From assembly GCA_903879825.1 (NCBI GenBank), contig CAIRND010000065.1:1-10687 (forward strand): a stretch of DNA of 10,687 nt, given 5' to 3'. Position 1 is the first letter of the stretch. Each line of letters starts with the position of its first letter. The stretch comes from an uncultured Geobacteraceae bacterium. GTDB lineage: Bacteria; Desulfobacterota; Desulfuromonadia; Geobacterales; Pseudopelobacteraceae. This document shows, piece by piece, positions 6,128-10,687 of this stretch. Made by a program: the position numbers and the translations under genes. The notes under the pieces are model-generated. The model did no database searches. It had not been told where the DNA came from and saw only the letters and a program-made list of their open reading frames with translations.

Positions 6128-6511
6128 ATGCCACGCACAGCACCAGCACAACTGGCACAGAGTAAACAACAGGTATTAACAAAGGCGGTTGTTAATACTG
6201 CTAATTATCTTGACCTTCCCAAGGGCAAGCTTGCCCATATTTTGGGGGTTAGTTCAGCCACGGTTACACGCCTCTATGTCAGTTCATATCAGCTTTCACC
6301 TGACAAAAAAGAATGGGACTTTGCCGTCCTGCTGGTAAGATTATTTCGCTCACTGGATTCGATTGTCGGGGGGGCTGCTAACGATGCAAAAAAATGGCTC
6401 GACAGTGAGAACAAAGCTTTTGCAGGTAAAAAACCAGTAGAGCTAATTGAATCGACGGAGGGACTTGTACGTGTCGTTAATTATCTGGACGCCTGCCGAG
6501 CTGTCATCTAA
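6128..6511 (+). CDS. Xre/MbcA/ParS-type antitoxin
   Basis: A 127-aa protein expected to neutralise the RES toxin encoded next to it and to repress the operon. Residues about 28-52 (LDLPKGKLAHILGVSSATVTRL) form an Xre-like helix-turn-helix. Residues about 70-122 show the C-terminal toxin-binding pattern (RLFRSLDSIVGG, WLDSENKAF, GKKPVELI, EGLVRVVNYLDA). In known MbcTA/ParST/Xre-RES pairs this tail plugs the toxin's NAD pocket. The frame is open from 6074, and ATG 6119 is also in frame, but AGGAG at 6114-6118 is 9 nt before ATG 6128, which decides the start. Its last 41 nt overlap the toxin gene, which favours coupled translation. Length and architecture are typical. Confidence 0.88.
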   Translation: MPRTAPAQLAQSKQQVLTKAVVNTANYLDLPKGKLAHILGVSSATVTRLYVSSYQLSPDKKEWDFAVLLVRLFRSLDSIVGGAANDAKKWLDSENKAFAGKKPVELIESTEGLVRVVNYLDACRAVI

Positions 6512-7193
6512 AGCACAAAACCTCTCCGTTAAAGTCTGGCGCATGGTAGAAGCTCAACACTTGGTGTCAACATCCAAAATTGTGAATACTAAGGTAGAGC
6601 AGGAACTGTTGGAGGATATTCTGGAGGAGTACAAGCCGCCAATCCCCAAAGAGGCTACTGATCTTCACTATCTACTTTTTAGTCCTTTTCGCTATGAACC
6701 GCGCCAGCCCACCGGTTCACGTTTCCGGGCTGTATCTGAACCAGGAGTGTTCTACGCTGCTGAAACTGTTCGAACTGCCGCTGCCGAAGTTGGCTATTGG
6801 CGATGGCGCTTTCTTCAGGATACGTCTGGGTTGGAACGTCTTCAGCCATGTGCCTTTACCTCTTTCAAAGTGCCAATCAAGGCAAGCTGTATTGACTTAC
6901 GAGAACCGCCCTTTGCAGATGATTCTTCTTATTGGCTACATCCAACGGATTATTCCGCTACACAAGCTTTGGGGCGAGTCGCACGTGATGCCAGTATCGG
7001 AGCAATAATTTATCAGTCTGTACGTGACCCGCAAAAACATTTCTGCTCAGCAATATTAACTCCGCAGGCATTTGCCGCTAAGAAGCCTGATAGCGCATAC
7101 CAGACCTGGTCACTCACCATATCTACCGAAGAGGCGATATGGATGCGGCAAGGTGAAGAGTCCTTTTCGTTCCAGACTTGCCAGTGGGAGTAA
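6471..7193 (+). CDS. RES-domain toxin (NAD+-consuming), partner of the Xre antitoxin
   Basis: A 240-aa protein from GTG 6471. Members of the RES family (MbcT, ParT, PutRS-type) arrest growth by breaking down NAD+ or, in ParT, by ADP-ribosylation. Landmarks are GSRFRAVSEPGVFYAAE (Arg84/86, Tyr95), AAEVGYW (Glu106) and IIYQSVRDPQKHFCSAIL (Ser183), matching the conserved Arg-Tyr-Glu-Ser set by position and context. The frame is open further upstream, but GGAGG at 6457-6461, 9 nt before the GTG, sets this start inside the antitoxin gene. No frameshift or missing key residue is seen, so it should be functional. Which chemistry it uses cannot be told from sequence alone. Confidence 0.88.
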   Translation: MSLIIWTPAELSSKAQNLSVKVWRMVEAQHLVSTSKIVNTKVEQELLEDILEEYKPPIPKEATDLHYLLFSPFRYEPRQPTGSRFRAVSEPGVFYAAETVRTAAAEVGYWRWRFLQDTSGLERLQPCAFTSFKVPIKASCIDLREPPFADDSSYWLHPTDYSATQALGRVARDASIGAIIYQSVRDPQKHFCSAILTPQAFAAKKPDSAYQTWSLTISTEEAIWMRQGEESFSFQTCQWE

Positions 7194-7389
7194 ATTATTT
7201 TTTATTCCAAGGTTTTCAACTGGTCTGGCGGTCGGCATTCTGGAAAAGCTCTATTACACCCCTTATATTTCTGTCAATGATAGTGTCACCGATATTCCGT
7301 CGATTCCTGGTGAATTGTTTGCCAAGTTTCAGACAAGTTTTTACTCTGATCCTGTTCATGCTGTGTTTAAGGCACTCGGGGTAGATTGA
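7193..7389 (+). pseudogene. Orphan reading frame after the toxin, possible gene remnant
   Basis: After the toxin stop another frame stays open to TGA 7387-7389. It reads SKLFFIPRFSTGLAVGILEK, then LYYTPYISVNDSVTDIPSIP, then GELFAKFQTSFYSDPVHAVF and KALGVD. Codon choice and residue pattern look like genuine protein, not like a shadow, but no credible start codon or ribosome site exists after 7193. An upstream ATG in this frame (7072) would overlap the toxin gene by 122 nt. It is either the 3' remnant of a gene replaced by the toxin-antitoxin pair or a product read by unusual initiation. I do not recognise the family. Confidence 0.35.
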
Positions 7390-7393
7390 TTTC

Positions 7394-7410
7394 GCACCTG
7401 TCTACGGTGC
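7394..7410. promoter_or_regulatory. Short stem-loop before the IHF-like gene
   Basis: GCACC (7394-7398) and GGTGC (7406-7410) pair with a 7-nt loop directly ahead of the start region. It could shape the leader mRNA. A terminator is unlikely because a G-run, not a T-run, follows. Confidence 0.35.
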
Positions 7411-7426
7411 TTTAGTGGGGGGGCAA

Positions 7427-7753
7427 ATGACTAAAATTGATATTGTGGAAATTGTGATGGAAAAGATCGGCTGCTCAAAAAAAGATTCAGTTGATTATGT
7501 AGAGTGTGTTCTCTTACTTATGAAAGACGCACTTGCTACCGGGGAATCCTTGAAGATTTCTGGTTTTGGCAATTTTGTTGTAAAGCAGAAGAAAGACCGA
7601 CGTGGTAGGAATCCCCAGACAGGGGAAACTATCACGATTGAATCCCGTCGAATCTTGACATTTAAGCCCAGCGCACTATTGAAAAAGGCAATTAATGGTC
7701 AGGCAGAAAGTCGAACGGATTGTATCGCACCATCAACTAATTTTATTGCGTAA
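7427..7753 (+). CDS. IHF-alpha/HU-family DNA-bending protein
   Basis: A 108-aa protein that should bind and sharply bend DNA as a dimer, useful in replication, recombination or plasmid-origin architecture. It begins MTKIDIVEIVMEKIGCSKKD and has the family signature around SGFGNFVVKQKKDRRGRNPQ, where Pro63 would intercalate. The arm TGETITIESRRILTFKPSALLK follows. This is closer to IHF-alpha than to HU. The core ends near residue 90; the extra tail GQAESRTDCIAPSTNFIA lies where the gene overlaps the primase gene end to end. ATG 7427 is preferred over GTG 7415 because homologues start MTK. Its ribosome site is only a G7 run (7417-7423), so expression may be modest. A single subunit is encoded here; the partner may be a homodimer copy or chromosomal IhfB. 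Confidence 0.88.
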   Translation: MTKIDIVEIVMEKIGCSKKDSVDYVECVLLLMKDALATGESLKISGFGNFVVKQKKDRRGRNPQTGETITIESRRILTFKPSALLKKAINGQAESRTDCIAPSTNFIA

Positions 7754-8499
7754 TCGCGAGACAATTCATAAGTTCGGCGCTTACCTCTCTTCTGGGCATG
7801 ATGGGCCACCTTATTGACAATTACTTCGTATGGGATTTTTTTTCGAATCAAATCGCAGGCAAAACAGTATTCAGCTTTGCTTTCATCTCGGTCACTTTTG
7901 CTGCCACCAGAAGCAAAAGATGAGCTCGAAGCAACAACATTCAAGAGGCCGCTCCCCACTCCATCGGAGCAAAAAACGCTCCGGGGGGGAGATAATAAGC
8001 TTACTACGTTTGCAATAGACGTGTTGCCTTTCGTAATGACGTCAAGTCGAGCCCAAAACCTACTGCCATCAGAGTTTAGTTTTTTGGGCTTTGGTTTTTG
8101 ATTGAGAAATCCTGGGCAACGCCCCCACCTGTCGTTGGTAGGGTGAGCTTCCGGGTCTGCCTTTGCGACAGCTATAAGGTCTCTCTTTTGGACATAGGAG
8201 AGAGGCTGATCAAAACGGATCCATGCTTGAAAGCTACCGGGGCTGGTTTCGCATACAAGTCGTCCAGGTTTCTGTCTGTGTGCTTTGGCTGCATCTGGAG
8301 AAATATCGTCAAGCAGGAGGTAAAACGGAGCTCTGGAGGCTGTTGGTCTGACATAGATACAATCCGTCAAATTTCGATAGCGAAGAAATTTAACAGACTT
8401 GAGATCCCCACCTGTTTTGATAACTTCGTCCTTGTGGGTGTCTATGCCGTACTCGATGGCCTCGAAAAAATCAATCAATACTGTGTGGTGATCATACAT
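7699..8499 (-). CDS. RepB'-type plasmid DNA primase (AEP-like)
   Basis: A 266-aa protein resembling the primase domain of IncQ RepB (RSF1010 RepB') and its plasmid relatives. These make primers at single-strand initiation sites near oriV. Landmarks are FYLLLDDI (metal-binding LDD, residues 63-65), CETSPGSFQAWIRF (83-96), and DRWGRCPGFLNQKPKPKK (123-140), the R.PGF.N.K motif of this group. Residues about 207-258 (SKAEYCFACDLIRKKIPYEV ... ELSRDYAIKLVDGA) match the helical bundle that follows the catalytic part. A variable Ser-rich linker lies between. There is no relaxase/mobilisation domain. ATG 8499 is chosen over the upstream GTG/ATG frame because of AGGAGG at 8507-8512, 7 nt away. The 3' end overlaps the IHF-like gene by 55 bp, convergently. 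Confidence 0.78.
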   Translation of the reverse strand: MYDHHTVLIDFFEAIEYGIDTHKDEVIKTGGDLKSVKFLRYRNLTDCIYVRPTASRAPFYLLLDDISPDAAKAHRQKPGRLVCETSPGSFQAWIRFDQPLSYVQKRDLIAVAKADPEAHPTNDRWGRCPGFLNQKPKPKKLNSDGSRFWARLDVITKGNTSIANVVSLLSPPRSVFCSDGVGSGLLNVVASSSSFASGGSKSDRDESKAEYCFACDLIRKKIPYEVIVNKVAHHAQKRGKRRTYELSRDYAIKLVDGAIQSVRLSA

Positions 8500-8506
8500 A
8501 ATCGTT

Positions 8507-8526
8507 CCTCCTTTGTTGACTGTCAA
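8507..8526 (-). promoter_or_regulatory. Ribosome site and TTGAC-T-GTCAA palindrome before the primase gene
   Basis: CCTCCT on the + strand (8507-8512) is AGGAGG for the primase. Immediately upstream lies the perfect 11-bp dyad TTGACTGTCAA (8516-8526), a possible repressor site. Its minus-strand TTGACA looks like a -35 box but would place the -10 over the start codon, so it is not taken as the promoter. Confidence 0.5.
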
Positions 8527-8539
8527 TGTTTTTTATCTA

Positions 8540-8575
8540 CCCCCCGGGACGGTTTCATCGTCCCTCGGTGGGGGG
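8540..8575. repeat. GC-rich stem-loop between primase gene and origin (candidate single-strand initiation site)
   Basis: GGGACG (8546-8551) pairs with CGTCCC (8559-8564) around a 7-nt loop. CCCCCC (8540-8545) can then pair with GGGGGG (8570-8575) past a 5-nt bulge, giving up to 12 bp of almost pure G-C stem. No T-run follows on the minus strand, and on the + strand a T8 run (8596-8603) begins 20 nt away, so a normal terminator is unlikely. Such structures on single-stranded DNA near oriV are the type of site where IncQ primases act (inference). Confidence 0.55.
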
Positions 8576-8664
8576 AGTGGCCTCTTGAATGGTTGTTTTT
8601 TTTCCGGTAGGTGAGGGGGGGCTGAAGGGCCTGAATCATAAAATTGGTGAACAGCTTTTTATTT

Positions 8665-8712
8665 GTTCTAAGAAGCTTTCTTAACAGTAAGCTTCTTAGA
8701 ACTTCTTAGAAC
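8665..8712. repeat. Perfect 14-bp inverted repeat plus a third half-copy
   Basis: GTTCTAAGAAGCTT (8665-8678) and AAGCTTCTTAGAAC (8689-8702) are exact inverse copies with a 10-nt loop. TTCTTAGAAC is then repeated in tandem at 8703-8712, reaching into the stop of the 37-aa ORF. No T-run follows on either strand, so it is not a standard terminator. It may be a protein-binding site, a single-strand initiation hairpin, or the 3' end structure of the small gene. Confidence 0.75.
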
Positions 8713-8819
8713 CGCCATCTTGCCGGAAGATCAGGGTCGTCGGCTATTATTACAGATGCCTTAACTCGTTCAATTATCTCGCCACGGGCAGTTATTGTTT
8801 TTTCAGTTATTGTTCTCAT
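8706..8819 (-). CDS. 37-aa hypothetical small protein
   Basis: A short minus-strand gene reading MRTITEKTITARGEIIERVK, then ASVIIADDPDLPARWRF. AGGAGG at 8830-8835 stands 10 nt before the ATG. The N-terminal part is basic and probably helical (ARGEIIERVKASVII), while the tail DDPDLPARWRF is polar. I do not recognise it. It sits in the origin region between the iterons and the primase gene, in the same direction as both replication genes. A copy-control or leader role is therefore possible but only inferred. Its stop codon lies inside the tandem TTCTTAGAAC repeat. Confidence 0.5.
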   Translation of the reverse strand: MRTITEKTITARGEIIERVKASVIIADDPDLPARWRF

Positions 8820-9195
8820 TAGATCACGTCCTCCTGCTCGTGGTTGTTTCTGTTTTTCTTTTCCCCGAATTGTGTTTACACACCTAAACCTAAATTTATC
8901 AGGAGAAATTATTAAAAATGTTTATGTGTGATAAAAACGTATATAACTGCCAACGGGATGTTGATCTGTTTCAAGCGGATTGTTTATTTTAGCCTGTTTG
9001 TTTATCTACAAAATAACAAAAAAAAGAGTTCTTATTTTTATTGTCGTTTTGTTTTCTAAATAGCTCCTTTGCCAATTAAGAATAAAAAAGCCTCGTATCT
9101 AAAGTATTGTGAAAAGGCTTAGTCAAAAGCTTAGTACGGCTCGGAAAATGTAAAATTGTATCATATAAATTAAGTTGTTATGGAATTGTAGATTT
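8820..9195. other. AT-rich, gene-free stretch next to the iterons (putative origin unwinding region)
   Basis: No credible gene is seen on either strand. The sequence is markedly AT-rich with A and T runs. It includes TGTGTTTACACA (8871-8882, an inverted repeat), TTATCTACA (9002-9010, one mismatch from the DnaA box TTATNCACA), and a loose AAGCCT/AGGCTT pair near 9089-9119. Lying directly beside five iterons, it fits the AT-rich melting region of a plasmid origin (inference). Confidence 0.5.
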
Positions 9196-9305
9196 CACAA
9201 ATGTACCCTTTCGGTATCACAAAGGTACCCTTTCAGTATTGCAAATGTACCCTTTCGGTATCGCAAATGTACTCTTTCGATATCGCAGATGTACCCTTTC
9301 AGATC
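9196..9305 (+). repeat. Five tandem 22-bp iterons (plasmid oriV)
   Basis: Units at 9196-9217, 9218-9239, 9240-9261, 9262-9283 and 9284-9305 follow one another with no gaps. The core GTACCCTTTC is kept in four units and GTACTCTTTC in unit 4, preceded by CRCARAKG and followed by RGTAT-like ends; the last unit ends AGATC. A pitch of 22 bp (about two helical turns) in direct orientation is characteristic of initiator-binding iterons. They lie 80 bp beyond the stop of the initiator gene and beside an AT-rich segment, so this is very probably oriV and the copy-number control array. Confidence 0.92.
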
Positions 9306-9307
9306 AT

Positions 9308-9358
9308 AAAAAAGCCGTCAGAAACCACCCCATTTCACATAAACCCGGGGGTTTCTGA
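9308..9358 (-). terminator. Rho-independent terminator of the initiator gene
   Basis: On the minus strand TCAGAAACC (9358-9350) pairs perfectly with GGTTTCTGA (9326-9318), with further G-C pairing possible inside. CGGC and a six-T run (9313-9308) follow. It lies 28 bp after the initiator stop and directly before the iterons, where it would keep transcription out of the origin. AAACCCGGGGGTTT (9341-9354) offers an alternative inner fold. Confidence 0.8.
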
Positions 9359-9385
9359 GATCCTTTAGTTTAATCTGTTATTCAA

Positions 9386-10606
9386 TTATTTCTGGACTTT
9401 TAGCCAACCCAAAATTGGCATCTTCTTCTCTTTGAAATCACCAAAAACGTGTATTTTTCTAAGACCGATAAGTATCTCATTGCGTTGCCGGTATCGTTCC
9501 ACTGTATTATCTGAAACTTTTCCGTAAAAACGCTCGATAAGCTTTTCCATCCCGACATTGCTTATATCCGTTCTCTGGCCACCCCAACAGCACAAAAAAG
9601 TATGTAACAATCGTTCCACGCCACGCTTCAAGGTCATATGATCAACCATATTTACTTTTGTGTAACCACCGGTTCCTGGCTGGCCTGGCGCCAGTAGTGT
9701 TTTCGTTAACCGATAATTCAGTGCAATTTCTATCGAGTTATGCCCGTCGCTTATCGTTTGGCTAATGAGATGGCTTCGTCTTTCTTTTTTTGTTTTTGAG
9801 TTCTTTTCGTGGACGACAGCCATCGTGAGTCGTGTTATAGCTTTCTCGATAGTCAATTTGTTCGCCTGTGATTTTTTATACCTGAGAATCTTATATAGCT
9901 CTGTCCACCCCGTTTTTACTATAGCAAACAGATCATCAGAGCCTTTTTTGTCGAGTACAAGTTTATGAACGTCTTTACCTCGCTTGAGGTTTTCATGCGC
10001 ATTTTGTTGCCGTGCCAACATCATAAGAGAAAGCAAAATAGTTTGTTCGAGTTCGCCCATTTCTACGCAAGTTACGTTGATCGCGTATGATTCCTCCCCG
10101 ACTTTAAAATTTTTAGTGGGATGCTTTATTTCCTTTCTATCCTTTCCTTTTTTCAGATACATGAACATGTTGATCAGTCCCAAAGCCTGGTCGTGACGTG
10201 CTATGTTCTGTTTCTGCTCAATTTCTATCGTTGCTAATATTTTTTTGTCCAACTTTTTTTTGCTCTTTTTGGGATCAGGGACAACAGTAAAACTGTTTTC
10301 AGAGTCATCGTATTCTTCCACCACTTCTGCGATCACTGTTTTCAAAGCATTATCTTCTTTTACGAATTCAGCTTCGATACCTTTAACAGCCTCTGGCGCG
10401 TTCAGCCTTTGTTCCAACACCTGACCACTTTCGACCAGATCCGCTTCGATAAACTTTTGCCCAACTTTTTCGTACCTCATCTTGTCACATGCTATTAGCG
10501 TGGCGACTTCATTCCCTTTGACTTCAGTCAGTGCCAGCTGGTCGGGTGTTAGTTCCCGGATTGTTTTGAACTGATGGAGGGTTTGATTTTCAGAATAAAT
10601 TGACAA
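9386..10606 (-). CDS. Plasmid replication initiator, RepC-like (two winged helices)
   Basis: A 406-aa protein that should bind the nearby iterons and open the origin. Residues about 165-395 are co-linear with IncQ RepC: a first winged-helix part (EMGELEQTILLSLMMLARQQ ... WTELYKILRYKKSQANKLTI), the linker strand HNSIEIALNYRLTKTLLAPG, then KVNMVDHMTLKRGVERLLHT FLCCWGG and SDNTVERYRQRNEILIGLRK. Residues 1-160 are an extra N-terminal part, acidic then Lys-rich (DPKKSKKKLDKK), not found in RepC of RSF1010. The match is pattern-level, from memory; a Rep_3 or TrfA-like initiator is the alternative. The frame opens at TTG 10606 without a clear ribosome site, after an in-frame TAA further upstream. 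ATG 10480 (residue 43) is the next start, so the N-terminus is uncertain. Confidence 0.75.
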   Translation of the reverse strand: MSIYSENQTLHQFKTIRELTPDQLALTEVKGNEVATLIACDKMRYEKVGQKFIEADLVESGQVLEQRLNAPEAVKGIEAEFVKEDNALKTVIAEVVEEYDDSENSFTVVPDPKKSKKKLDKKILATIEIEQKQNIARHDQALGLINMFMYLKKGKDRKEIKHPTKNFKVGEESYAINVTCVEMGELEQTILLSLMMLARQQNAHENLKRGKDVHKLVLDKKGSDDLFAIVKTGWTELYKILRYKKSQANKLTIEKAITRLTMAVVHEKNSKTKKERRSHLISQTISDGHNSIEIALNYRLTKTLLAPGQPGTGGYTKVNMVDHMTLKRGVERLLHTFLCCWGGQRTDISNVGMEKLIERFYGKVSDNTVERYRQRNEILIGLRKIHVFGDFKEKKMPILGWLKVQK

Positions 10607-10687
10607 GAGTCCACTGGTTGTAGGATTATTTGGATTCGGTTGGAAGGAATGTTTTTAAATTATTTTGGGCGGTGAGTTTTCGCGAAC
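10607..10687 (-). promoter_or_regulatory. Upstream region of the initiator gene (edge of window)
   Basis: 81 bp remain before the window edge. They include an AT-rich TTTAAAAAC/AATAATT patch suitable for a promoter but no clear -35/-10 pair, and no iteron copy of the GTACCCTTTC type. Autoregulation through iterons in the promoter is therefore not visible here. Confidence 0.3.

Noticed and set aside
8516..8526. Minus-strand TTGACA as a -35 box for the primase
   Set aside because: A 17-bp spacer would put the -10 over the start codon, leaving no leader although a strong AGGAGG is present.
8098..8610. A 170-codon + strand frame opposite the primase gene
   Set aside because: It is antisense to a gene with clear primase motifs and good ribosome site, and its protein shows no domain pattern.
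8527..8645. A 38-codon minus-strand frame opening MIQALQPPLTYRKKN
   Set aside because: It has no Shine-Dalgarno sequence, runs through the GC hairpin and homopolymer tracts, and has a composition expected of chance frames.
1..10687. CRISPR array
   Set aside because: The only regular tandem repeats are the 22-bp iterons, which touch each other with no spacers, and the 13-bp tandem repeat.
1..10687. tRNA or rRNA genes
   Set aside because: No cloverleaf with a GTTCRANYC-type arm and CCA end, and no ribosomal RNA core sequence, was seen by eye on either strand.

Overview
The window looks like part of a plasmid, or of an integrated plasmid-like element, from a Gram-negative bacterium. Gram-negative origin is supported by a TolC-type outer-membrane channel end, two lipobox lipoproteins and an outer-membrane beta-barrel protein. 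The gene styles (NHL-repeat lipoprotein, IHF-alpha-like protein, Xre/RES toxin-antitoxin) would fit a proteobacterium such as a Geobacter/Pelobacter relative. That placement is inference; the sequence does not fix a species.

Region 1 (1-3402, + strand) is a tight envelope cluster: the C-terminal end of a TolC-like channel, a fibronectin-III plus six-bladed NHL propeller lipoprotein, a predicted outer-membrane barrel, and a lipoprotein cyclophilin (peptidyl-prolyl isomerase). Gaps are 19 nt, a 1-nt overlap, and 14 nt, so co-transcription is likely. Region 2 (3403-4458) has no convincing gene. It holds a doubtful reading frame, a 13-bp tandem repeat, a cluster of degenerate GGGGTAC-type motifs in both orientations, a 24-bp diverged direct repeat and a perfect inverted repeat, and it ends in a good sigma70-type promoter.

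Region 3 (4459-5138) is a compact operon of three unrecognised small genes: a 66-aa membrane protein, a 124-aa protein, and a 32-aa strongly cationic peptide that starts inside the previous stop codon (ATGA) behind a perfect AGGAGG. Region 4 (5154-5824) is a serine resolvase with palindromes upstream that look like res/operator sites, followed by a decayed gene end (5856-6011). Region 5 (6049-7193) is an Xre/MbcA-type antitoxin and RES-domain toxin pair behind a long dyad, followed by an orphan reading frame (to 7389) and an IHF-alpha-like gene (7427-7753).

Region 6 (7699-10687, mainly - strand) is the replication module: a two-winged-helix initiator resembling IncQ RepC (9386-10606), its terminator, five exact-pitch 22-bp iterons (9196-9305), an AT-rich stretch, an unlisted 37-aa ORF (8706-8819), two strong inverted repeats, and a RepB'-type plasmid primase (7699-8499). 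Together these suggest an IncQ-like, primase-dependent replicon. The iterons lie downstream of the initiator gene rather than in its promoter, and no RepA-type helicase gene is visible here. The resolvase, toxin-antitoxin pair and IHF-like protein are typical plasmid-stability cargo.
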